From the NCBI GenBank assembly GCA_963573305.1, contig OY754335.1, forward strand, positions 15,725,501 through 15,789,500: a stretch of 64,000 bases of DNA, written 5' to 3'. The notes under the pieces were generated by a model that saw nothing but the letters and a program-made list of their open reading frames with translations, was not told where the DNA came from and ran no database searches. The translations under genes were made by a program, and so were the position numbers. How positions within the stretch are numbered: position 1 is the first letter of the stretch; each line of letters starts with the position of its first letter. Of the stretch, positions 22,864 to 33,770 are shown in pieces. The DNA is from Pyrrhosoma nymphula. Its lineage: Eukaryota > Arthropoda > Insecta > Odonata > Coenagrionidae.

Positions 22864-22892
22864 GAATGATTTTTGCTTTGTGGAATATCGCA

Positions 22893-23853
22893 TTTATGTG
22901 CACTTGCGGGTGACTCCGAAAAGGTAACTACCGTGGCTAGTCCCGGTATCCTCAAAATTAGACTTCATAATTTGCCTTGTGAATTTCATCCTTCCACCGT
23001 ACATTATTGGAGAAAAAATCCCATCCAAGAACTTAATGAAAGATATCTATGCTCAGTTTGAAGACACGGGTAACTGCAGTGTTTGCTTTAGCTATGTTAA
23101 TGTTCTAATTTCTATTCCTATGTTTAGTGTGAACCGACCTTTAAGGGTGCGTGGGGGAAAAAGGATGAGCACTCCGTATGTGTGGTTGTATGTGTGAGTG
23201 CACGCAGTTCTTCGTTTGTTTTACACCGATGACTTTACATCGAGCGAGAAGTCCGGAAGGCGGGGTTGCAAGTTGGTAGGTTCCCTCTCACGCACAAACG
23301 CTGCTGACCGGTTTCCGCATTTTTTTCCTCCATCATTTTATTTTCTCGCTCTTTATCTCTCGTCCCCCAATTTCTCCACCTCTCCATGGGGTCGGATGGA
23401 AAAGGGAGCGATGTTTATATTGAACTCCCCCTCTGCAAAGAGTCTGGAGGTGGTGTGTTGAGCGAATGGCCTCCCCATCCCCCCATGTTGACGGGGCGAA
23501 AACCAACCGAGCCCTCTACACTTTCCACTTGGCTTGTCCATCACGATGCCCGAAAATTCAACTCCCTCATTCTTCGCCTCAAATCACAGCTTCCAGCCCC
23601 TTTTTGGAAGGTTAATACATGCATCAAGGCGTGCCCCCAATGTAAATTGATAAAATAGAAACGTAAATATTTTTTTATGGTTATTTTGGATTTAAATTCA
23701 ATTTCAGTAAACTGAGAATAATTTTTATCTCTATTAACTGCTTATTTATTTTATCTCTATTTACTGCTCATCAAAACTAATCACTGCAACGCAAGGATGA
23801 GGGAAAAGAAATAAGAGTGTGATAGGCTGCGCTGGATGTACGGTGCAGGAACT
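22893..23853. other. Non-coding DNA, no recognised feature
   Basis: Starts with sequence that may be the tail of a repeat (CGGGTGACTCCGAAAAGG near 22908), then mixed-composition DNA with short overlapping frames. No gene is recognised. Confidence 0.4.
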
Positions 23854-24006
23854 GGAACACTAGAGGATAGACTGCAAGCGTTTGAGGAGTGGGTGTGGAG
23901 GATGCAAGCGAGGAAGAGGGCAAGTAGTAGAGAAGGCCTGTAAATGGTAGGTGAGGGGAGGAAGCTATTGCAGGAGATTATGAGGAGGTAGAATAATAGG
24001 AAAGAG
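23854..24006 (+). mobile_element. LINE C-terminal fragment (stops in frame)
   Basis: Read in one frame from 23854, the protein shows LQAFEEWVWRM followed after an in-frame TAA (23941) by MVGEGRKLLQEIMRR and a TAG (23989). This lines up with the RRLEAFEMWVWRRM and VGEERKLVAEVRRRQ blocks of the fragment at 4257-4580, so it belongs to the same or a related family. Both ends are truncated. Confidence 0.65.
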
Positions 24007-27000
24007 CAAGTACGATCTTCGCATTAAGGACCTCGAACCCATGACCCACGGTTTATCAAGAAAGGAACAAAGAATTACACATCAACTGACGTCACCGAAG
24101 CAAGTCAAATTCGGGAACTCGTAGGGTCATAGGGCGCTTTTCTATGCTGTTTGCGATTGCATCAACATTGATGGACCTCCGAGGCAATAAAATTAAAGAG
24201 TTAAACTAATTATTCATAAATGCGTCATGAGCAGTGAGTCAACAACTGATCATTAGGTATTTCTCAGGGCCTGAAAATATGAAGAAAAGTGGAGGAATTG
24301 ACTGCATGGCTTTTGACTCTCAATACATAGCACAAAAAGAACAACTGTGTACCGTTATCTGTACAGCATTCCATTAAGAACGCTCAAAAATCATTTTTGT
24401 ACGATGTTCCTTGTCGATGTTGTTTCACTGGTGCTTAAAAAAACATTTTTTAAGCGACTTATACCTAACTAAACGCTTGAATTGGATCATCATCTTATTC
24501 ATAGAAGTCAATTTTGATCAAGTAAATAGCCAAAATTGTATACAGATTGCTCTAGCTTTTATTAGCCTATACAGAGCGATATCCCTCATCCTCATTCTTC
24601 CTTTCCAAAAAGTCTTTAGTCGATAGTATGGATTCATGGCTTGGTCGTTGAGACTTAGACTTTGGGGATTAAGTAAATCACACTATCCCTTCCAATGAGT
24701 GCTCAGACCTTTATAAATATTCTTTACGCGAATCTACTCTTCACTAAGCAATAAAGAGCTAGCGGTCCAACGGAGAAGAGAACGGCCCGGCCAACTTAAG
24801 TAGGCGATATACAAGTCCAGCCTACCTAGCTTAAAAAGTCGAGGACATGATTGAACACTTTTTTCGCTTCCTACAGATCAAACATTCAATTTTTTTCTAA
24901 ACTCCCACCTTTCCAGCTTCCCGCCAGCCCTGCTTCTCAGAGTTGCTCTCGTTTTCGTTTTCCGGGGGACAGGAGATGGTTGAAGGGATAAAGGCGGGGC
25001 CACTATTCATCCGTCTTTCTCCACCCTCAGAGGGAAGACTACGAGGGACGGTAAAATATATATATGGGCATAAAAGGTTTGAAGGGTTTATTTTAATCCT
25101 TGTGCAACGACCTCCAAGGGGTTTATTCTGAAATTTCATCTTTTTTTAATGGAAGTTCTTCCTTCTTTTTATACCCCTCATTCGTATTCAATGCCTTACT
25201 GTATTTCTCTTTCCTCGCGGAAATGGACCGTTTTGTGTCACCATGGTGCACTATCCCACTCTCTATTGAGGCTGGTGTCCGCAGAGAGTAATGAAATAAT
25301 ATTTCGAAGGTAATACTGGTAGCCTTGATTTTTTTCCACAGGGTATGAAACCATCCTTTTTTATTTTAGCATATTCAAATAATCTTTTCTCCTCCGAGGT
25401 ATACGGCAGTGGTAAAAGATTTCTCAGAAATGAAAAATTCAGGCCTCGAAACTTATTGGCTGCTAAAGCCGTGAGCGTATTTACGAGCATCACATATATA
25501 TTCTAATAATAGAGGAAAAACTATTGCTAGTGCGGTAGCATTTTTTAAACTGCATGACTCTCATCGATATAAACAGGAAAATTCGCCATCTATCCAAGGA
25601 ATATTACATTACAACATGTTTGCAGTTGCCTCGTGTACTCAGCTTACGCAGCAATAAATTTCCGAGTAAAATATAGGAATAATAAACAGTGATCGATATG
25701 CCTCATTCAAACCATCTACTTCCATTTTACACTTTAATGCAAATGAAAACAGCTTTATTGCATGATTTAACTACAGAATATATTTATTAAACAGCTATAA
25801 AAACAAAGAACATAAGAAATATGAACATGAATTGAAAAGGCTTTAGTAAATCTGAGTATTTATCTATGATTATGACGATACTTAATTTTCCTTAAGTTTA
25901 TTAAGTCACGGCGTTAATTAAGACAGTAAATTATTAGTTTTCACACTGATGTCATTTATTGTTTTTGAACCATACGTAATATTACGGTGTTAGATGGGAT
26001 TGTGAAAATTTACAACTATGAACACAATGTATTTGAGTATTAATATTCTCCGTTATCAAAGTCTGTAACTAATGCACAGTAAAGATCTTCATGCTGACCT
26101 CAGTGTGAAGATGTTTATGATACGTAACGATACGATTTATATTTTGAATCTCGGATTAATATTTGGTTGCAAAATTATGCCATAATGTTAACCCAGTTCG
26201 GCTGATTCACAGTGCCTCGCAAACGAAGATCGGGTCGAATAAAGTGTTGATTGATATATTTCTCCAGTAAATTCGTGGCATTAATTATGATGATTTATTT
26301 TTGTTAGCCCTATTGCACCTTCTCGTCGATTAACTGGCAGCCTTCAATCTCTCACTTCCATTCATTTTCGTAAATATTTAACAGAGGTTATTATCGAGTA
26401 CGAGGATTTAAAAAAATAGAAATGCATATTATAATAAAGGATGAGAAGTTACACTACGTTTCAGTTAAAACCGTTAGTTTTTTAAATTTATAAATATTTA
26501 ATAGGTATTTTATTTCCTTTGAATTTCATCAGATATTTCCTGGTTTGTCCTCTTTGAACATTTACGAATTAAACGCACGCCTGAGTGGAAAAATATCAAG
26601 GTACGGACTAAAAAAAATAAAGTATGAACAATCCGCACTATATACATCTGCGGTGATGTCCGGCTAGTTCCACACACGTGTTTGTTTGTCAAAAGCTTCC
26701 GAAACGGAGAAAAATTCAGGCCGCAAGCGATACGACGAAGAGCCGCGGAACAGCAAACCTATTCGAGTGTAACCGCGTAACCCAAAGAAAACACAGTGTG
26801 TGTGTGTGCGAAATAGAAGCGAGAGCAAACTGTAGGCAGATGAGGGAGATAGGAAACCAAAGAAAATCAGTGAAACCTCCAGTAAACATGAGCGCACGGC
26901 TAGTTCCAAACCCATGAGGATGGAAATAGAACGAAAACTGACGAAAAAAAGGAGTGATGACTTTTCTAGGGATACGAACAGATGCACCGACGGATTGACA

Positions 27001-28097
27001 ATATTCATTTTGCTTCGTGACTCCTAAAGGGATTGGTTTTGTAACGTGGAACTTCGCATTTATCCACGCTATAAACTATTATCTCTCGTTGGGTTAATTT
27101 TTTGCAGTGTGTCATTCGAAAATCGTTGGAGAAACCCAATGAAGCCGTGTATTCTCCCTTGCACGAGCGTGGCTCGGCCAAAAATGTTTTACTGTCAGAT
27201 TAGTTTACAGGAATTACAATTTAAATGAGGGAGAGAATACGATTTAATTGCTACCATTACCACTTCAAAAAAGTCCCTTCAAAACAAAATATATATCCGA
27301 AGCCTATACTGACCGCATGTGATGTACAGATATATTGTAGACATACTTTGTTTCACACGAGCAAAGTGAAGTTACGCAGCATAGCTCACACTGAACTAAC
27401 AAGAAGTGTATTGTAAGAACTCTATTAAAATCAACTTCGAGCCTGAAAATGAAGCGTACATACATTTGTGAACTGAGACAAATTAAGGGTGAAGACGTTT
27501 TTCTTTTAACTGCACTCATTTCCAAAAGTCATTCAGAGAGCCACGCTGTGTCCCAAACCCGGTACTGTGGCATACGCTTCAGTATCGTACTTTAATTTAT
27601 TTGTACTAAAATATATTCGTGGTGGAAGTATAGTTAAACTGGCTTATTGCTGCGTTTGCTATATAAAAACTAATATGGCCCATTCGTAAGCCACTTGATT
27701 GGTTCATAACTCACATCATATTGGGTCTTCGGTTGAAAAACTCTTTATTAACTGAATTTTCAAAAGGCTACATTCCTACATTAAAGAAAGTAATAACATT
27801 ATGAAAGCAGTGCTAGGATTCCTTGAAGGCACGGAAAAGAACGGCAATGTGAAAATAGAATATTGAGTAGGTTACCGATTAATTATACAAGGGCGCTGCC
27901 TAATTATTTTTGTTTCTTTTATCCTGAATCCCTTAACTTGCCTTTCCATTATTATTTCCACTTCACCGATTTGAAAAATTTGCTCAAGAGCGATTAGCAC
28001 TACACGCTTGTATATTAAGAAACAGAATTCATACTGAGCAATAAAGACATATTTGAAGTAAAAATATCATCAATTGAATTCAATCCGTTCTGGCGTT
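24007..28097. other. AT-rich DNA, no recognised gene
   Basis: Only short, unrecognised open frames. A minus-strand frame of 114 codons at 26664-27008 is hydrophobic, Leu/Ser/Phe-rich, and looks like the complement of purine-rich DNA. A short TG run (about 26791-26808) is the only microsatellite seen. Confidence 0.5.
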
Positions 28098-28155
28098 CTG
28101 TACCTGATGATGACGCCGTAGCGTTGAAACTAGTTCTACCAATAAAATACTCTGT
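28098..28155 (+). repeat. Hammerhead-like repeat end
   Basis: CTGATGA (28104-28110) is followed by a possible stem GACGC-CGTA-GCGTT and then GAAAC (28126-28130), the order of the hammerhead ribozyme core. The downstream part (TAGTTCTACC, then AATAAAATACTCTGTGG) parallels the ends of the elements at 54.7 and 57.5 kb. An extra T lies between CTGATGA and stem II, and the stem III/cleavage-site segment does not fit cleanly. No inverted partner arm is seen here. Confidence 0.4.
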
Positions 28156-31100
28156 GGATTTAAACATAGTTGGCCTTTTCATTATTTGATATCATCAATT
28201 TATTTTGCCGAACATCCTCTCAGTTATCATTCATTGTCGAGCAAATAAATGCCCAGTTAAAACCATAATCTCAGACGGCCAGAATAATCCATAGGTTAAA
28301 ATGTAATAACATACCCGAGGACTACGGAAACTTAACTAAGCTTAAGAATTGATAAGGTACAACATAAAGAAATGCAAGTTTTCTCATTTAAATTGCAGTT
28401 AAAAAGAAATTAGGGTAGTAAACTTTCACTATTAAGGATTGTAATAAAAATATTGCGAGATGAAACATATTGGTTTGAGAAATATATGCACTGATGAGGA
28501 AATTCTCAACGAATACTAACTCTTAAGAACACTAAGAAAAAGCAGCTTAAATTTTTAACATGAATGTTAAGTTGTGCACTATAAAAATTAATTGAGAAAA
28601 GAGAAAGTTTTAGAGGCATATAAAATAATTCCTCGAGTTTTTCGACAAAGAGGAAGTGTGACATGTAACAAGGGATATCTAATGTAGGGTGGAATTTAAA
28701 AAGAATAGCTACACGGTAAGCGGTGAGAAATCGGATTTGGGGGAAAAGGGGATTTTGGGGAATTGGAAAAGGGGATTTTAGGCTCCTTATTGAAAGGTAT
28801 AGAATATACGGAACTAGAGAAGGATTGAGTGAGGACGTGAATTCAGAATTAAAGCGTAGATTTGGTCTCTGATGGCATTTTTGTCAGCGACGTCATCCAC
28901 AGTTTTTCAACCCGACGACGCGGGCGTCGGAATAGGCGGCGTTAACCTAATTATAGGTTACTAACACGTGCTTACGTTCCTATTGCGTTCCAAAAATCCT
29001 CGCGGTGCGACTATCTGAATGTCAGAACTTTGTGGTGAATCGCAGATGGTCCAGGGAAAGGAACTGGCCCCCTACCCTGAATGTGTGAATTTCACACGCC
29101 AATAGTACAGAGTGAGCTATACTCTCACACTTCAAAAACTAACCTTAGGGTTGAAACACTTGAGTGAGAATAAGTGCTTGGGGCAATAAAAAATAAAGCT
29201 ATCGTAAAATAATATTTACGCTTGAGTTGAAGGGAATTGATTAAAAGACGACAAGGGATGAAGATAAGAGACAATGCCATGAATGTGACGCTAATCAGTG
29301 TTTCCAAACATAGTGATTATCGGCCCGAGTTGGGACACTAATGTATCACAGGGAGTGCCAGGGCCGTGCGGCAGATGAGCGACCCATCAGGTCAGGACCT
29401 CTTGCACCGACGAGAAGATCGGCGGCGCGAAAAGTCAGCGGCGGTGGCTTGGCCTGGCGGCACTCTCCTCTAGTTTTGGGGTAAGTCCTCCAAATAAGTC
29501 CCAGAATTCATGCGTATTTGGCTGGTATCAGTGTCTGCATATATTCCGCACAAAATTTACCGCTACACCAATATTTGATGAGAATTCGATGATACGGAGT
29601 AACCTATATGTACTTCACGAATCGTTAGCAACATCTATGGGCCGGTTGCAAGATCACTGGTTATGACTTAGGCTATACGTTAGGATTCCATTAAAACCGT
29701 GACTCTAGCTGTAATTGAGGCCGCAACCATACTTTTTGTAACCGATCCTTGTTGCCACATAAGTTAGCTGAGTTGGCCCCAGCCAGTATCCAGTAGAAAT
29801 ACACAGAGACACGACTTTAACATCAGTGACGGATGGTTAAGTTTACCACACAAAATGGCTCCGAAATTTTTATAACTACTATGCAATTTAACAAACAATT
29901 TTAATTTACGAATATATAGGGAAACACAAAGGAAATTTTGTATGATCCATGCTGCTCCTGGTTAAGACAGTAAATCAGAGATATGAAAACATTTCACTTG
30001 ATGCCTTAAGCCCCATTATGAGTAACACGGGAAGCTGAAGAAATTAAAGATAAACATGCGAATGAGCCAGGATGTGATGGGAGAGTAAGGAAATGGGTGA
30101 CATAAAAGGCGGTGGCATAGAAAAAGAAATGTTTGCGCATGAAGGCAGGAGAAAAAGAAGCGGGTGGAGAGGGACAGTCAGAGGTGGTGGATTAAGCAGA
30201 TAAACGCGACCCCCATGGAGCAAAAATTAAAGCAAAAGACAAAAAGGATCCGCGCGCTGCCTCACCCTGACTGTCCCTTATCGCCGAGACTCACTTTTCC
30301 CCCGACGGAAAGACTAACTCCCCGCCCTTAAATCTTTTCCCAACATTCTTTCCCCGACCAGCAGCAGTTATTTTCCCTCTCTCTCCCCTTTAAAGCTCCG
30401 CGCTCCAGTCCTTTTTTTATGCCCCCTCCCCCCTTCTCCCCTGAGGTTGCCTAAGTTCTGTCTCATCCACCGGAATTCCGGGGTTACCCCACTCGAAGGC
30501 GGCGATTTATGAAATCGTTCAAACGCAAATATTTCTTCGCAGGGGGCACCTGATTTAGGGCGCCTGATTGTGGATCTTTCTCACTTTCCCTTTATTCCTC
30601 AACAAAAAAAATCTCACTGCCCCGACTGTTTTGTTGCGGCAGCTAGTTCGGACGTGGAGAGATCCACGACGGTTGCTTTTACAAACTTCTTCTTTTTGCC
30701 TGTATTTTTTTCACCTCGGTCTCTTAACTCAGTGCAGCAAAACGATCCATTTTAGGTAAAAGATAAATGCTTCTGGATAACGCTTTATGGTGGCTTTTTC
30801 TCCCTATCCGGGAAGGGAATAGCTTGATATCATTTCGCCTTTTGTTTTGCGAGCCGTGCTGCTAATCCTGTCTAGGGATTTATGATCCGGAAAAAAAACG
30901 ACGAACGGTCTGAGACATCTTCATGGCCTTAAGAGCAGTGGGATAAAAATAAAACATCTAATGTTTTCAGAAATTTTAAAATCCGAAATCTTATCTCTAC
31001 TGGGCGGTTTATAAACTGGGGTACCGGGCCAAGATAATGCTAGTCAAGGTAACTAATTGCAAGTAACATAAGGGCTAAGTAGGATAAATGATTTTTAAGT

Positions 31101-32094
31101 CAATTGTGTAAGAAAAATGAGACAATTGCTTAGGATCATGAATCATAAGTGGATTATCGTAAACATTTACGTTAACTGTAAATTTTGTTCCAAAAGTTCA
31201 TCTCCAAAAATTCAAATTATTTAATTATATGTATTTATATTGACTGAATCGTTGATTTCGTTGGTCATGGAGAAAATTAATCAGAGACAGGATATTCCAC
31301 AAAGAAATTATGATTTTTTTATTTACGTAATTTTGGAGGGAGCAAAATAAAGTCACTCTTTTAGTTTAACGAGATGAGAAACTCGCCCACTCAAGGCCAA
31401 ACTGCTTACAACGCTGAGTATTGATGTCACAAAGATTATTATGACTGCTTTGCTAGATAATAAAGGCACGAGAAAGGATGAAGAATAAAAATATTCGGGC
31501 TCCAGCGTTTATTTAAATTGCTTGTATTGTCCTATTATTCACGCAAGAAAAATTTGGGGTGAAAAAATGAGCGGCGGGATAGAACAAGTACACTAGCAAG
31601 CTGGAATATTAGAGCACGAGCTGGAAACGGCGTAAAGCTTTCCCGAAAGGGAGGAGCGAGGGGGTTTACATAAGGGTTGGGGGAGGTGAGAGGTGATTAA
31701 TGGTTGAGATCATAAACAGCTTGCTAATTACCTGTTAAGAAAATACGTTAAGGGAGCCATATTTTCCTTCCATATGCTAAAAACGTCGCTCTTCCCAATT
31801 AAATCCCTTTAATCTAATCCTCGGGCCTCCTCCGTCTCTCGTCTTTCTGTGTCTTTTCCGCTTCCCCCTCATCTCACCCGCTTTCACCTTACTCCGGAGC
31901 GTTAGGCCTCGGCATAAAACCCAATCCTCCCCATCTCACCTCCCCAGCTTTCTCCGCTCGCACGAAGAACAAACAAGACGACTTCTTCGCTTCAATTTAC
32001 AAAAGGGTGGGGTGTGTATTTGGAGGAGGATGAGTGCGTTGATAAAATGGGAATAAAAGGGCGGATGGGCCGGGGTGTGCACTCTTGTGAAACG
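28156..32094. other. Non-coding DNA with GC-rich patches
   Basis: Mostly AT-rich. A GC-rich patch at 29335-29490 ends near a donor-like GGGGTAAGTCC but has no convincing frame. The stretch TGGTCCAGGGAAAGGAACTGG (first 20 bases from about 29048) looks repeat-like. C/T-rich DNA with many cytosines occurs at 30240-30480 and 31790-31960. No gene is recognised. Confidence 0.4.
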
Positions 32095-33103
32095 GAAGCG
32101 TAAGGTCGTGATAACGCTGAGAATACGATGCACAATACGCGATACATGTATATCATATCCTATCCTGCGGCATAGGTTTCTCTCACACGAACGGCCTTTG
32201 ATAAATATTGTATCTTGTGACATGAATCATGAGACGTGAGTCGTACGATTTCTGGAATTTTATGTGAGTGCGATTTATGACTTTTTCTCATGAGTTGATA
32301 TTCAACTACTAACCAATATTTAGGAATACCCAGCGCCGCTAGTTGTACGGTACATAACAAAAATCAATAACATTTGCCACATAAGCTAATAACTATTGCC
32401 ATTTTCAAAAATGAGTTTTTATTCCTCGCAACCTATCTTTTTAGTGGGTACGTTCTCATTGCACATGATCACCATCAATGTTTAGAGATACTATGACCAG
32501 TGCCTACATTAACGATGTGGATTAAGCAAATAATGTGTGTCTGATACAGTTAACTGCCAACAAACACAATTTTAAATCTCACTATGATATCTTTAAAAAG
32601 TTCCTCACATCGTAGGAACGTACGGCTATAGTTATGGTGAGGGAATATTTGTGCGATATGTCGTTGCAGAGTGACTCGTCCCGTTGGACACATCAATGGT
32701 CTGGTTTCTCTCTCACATGCGATGTATCGTAAACAATATATATCGCTGGTGAGGTTCAAAGAAGGACGGTACCTACTTTTCAACCTAACGTATAAATATA
32801 TTGACCGATTTGTACCGTGAACAATGGCAAGCTTCTTAAGCCGAGGTCAGTGAACTGTGAAATGTGGCAACAGTGGATGCCGTACCATTCTGTATCGAAC
32901 AATCGAAAAGTTCCGTTATAGACACACTGCATGAAGCGTGGAGAGCGATATATATCGCCCTTGATGCGTAGCGGAGTTGCTTCAGTGTTAACTTTTTTTT
33001 ATCGCTCTCTCCTTAAATTCTATTCATAAGCCAGCTGGGAATGGATGTAATATATCGACTACGATACATCGCGTATCGCATATCGCCACAATGTGAACGC
33101 GGC
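32095..33103. repeat. Possible non-autonomous DNA element with GATA/TCG-rich ends
   Basis: The right side (about 33050-33103) reads CGATACATCGCGTATCGC, then ATATCGCCACAATGTGAACG and GCGGCC. The left side (about 32120-32150) has the inverted wording ACAATACGCGATACATG. Between them are further pieces such as GCGATGTATCGTAAAC, a 14-bp palindrome GCGATATATATCGC (32945-32958) and a GAGAGCGATA/TATCGCTCTC inverted pair (32941-32950 and 33000-33009). This looks like an old MITE-type element about 1 kb long, but I could not define clean termini or a target duplication. Confidence 0.3.
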
Positions 33104-33700
33104 CTAAGGGGGGAAAAATATTCCTGGGTTATGGAGGTAAAAGACGTACCCATACGAGCCATTTCCACCCAAACCCTCGTCCGCCGCTCTCATCTCCCCA
33201 CCTCTTAACACACTCCCCTTCCGACATAACATTATACCCTCCTCCGCGTCCCCTAACTCATTATATTCGCACCGCCTTTTACGGTCTTATCAAAACAGGC
33301 AAGGGCTTTTCCCTCTTCCCGGCGCACCACGAAATGGGATTGGTAGACGTAACCCTGGAGGTATAGGATGTGACACATGTCTCCGCCTCCCCTCACCCAC
33401 GCCTGTTCCTCTCCCTCCTTTTACTCAACCCACTGTTACTGAACCCACAGTGCTCTCCCCCATACTTATTCTGCTCCAGGGTTTCCATTAATTCCTGTGC
33501 CCAGCGCCAGAGTTGGGCAGAACAAGGAGGCTTTGTGGAGGTCTTGTGTGCGTACAACTGCGAATGTACGCGAATGTTCCTTTCGCTTGTCTTGCCTGAA
33601 GACATCAAGGAAAAGATTAGTTTAAAAAACCCTAATATAGAGCGTATCTTTGTGTGGTAAAGAAACTGGTCGCCACGGGGTAAGATGAGCGCGTACTAGT
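33104..33700. other. C/T-rich non-coding DNA
   Basis: Pyrimidine-rich plus strand at about 33150-33480 with overlapping frames on both strands. No gene is recognised. Confidence 0.4.
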
Positions 33701-33770
33701 GGGATGTTGAGATGTGGTTATGGAGTAGGATTGAAAGAATAAGCTGGGTGGAGAGAGAACGAGGTGAGTA
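33701..33770 (+). mobile_element. Short LINE C-terminal scrap
   Basis: One frame reads EMWLWSRIERISWVERERGE before a stop, which lines up with the FEMWVWRRM...SWVARMTNEE block of the fragment at 4257-4580. Only about 20 codons are recognisable, so this is a weak but plausible family member. Confidence 0.45.

Larger units (their letters stand above)
22335..22892. mobile_element. Large palindrome with a tRNA-like unit in each arm
   Basis: Left arm 22335-22596 and right arm 22631-22892 are both 262 bases and are reverse complements with 14 mismatches and no indels, about 95% identity by my hand count. The 34-base loop contains further AGTCAAAAGAG-like sequence. Each arm holds a 72-base tRNA-like cloverleaf oriented outward, so the two Pol III-type units are divergent, head to head. 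Between the units and the centre lie about 160 arm bases of unknown nature including CTATATATGG. Many mismatches fall at C/T or G/A positions. It could be a fold-back transposon that captured a tRNA, or a head-to-head SINE pair. A piece of the same repeat occurs at 15354-15400. Confidence 0.9.

Noticed and set aside
24025..24060. Possible tRNA-like B box (ACCTCGAACCCATGA)
   Set aside because: No A box at the right spacing and no T-arm pairing.
29335..29490. GC-rich patch followed by GGGGTAAGTCC as a possible first exon
   Set aside because: The donor-like site is good, but no upstream frame with a start codon reads as protein.
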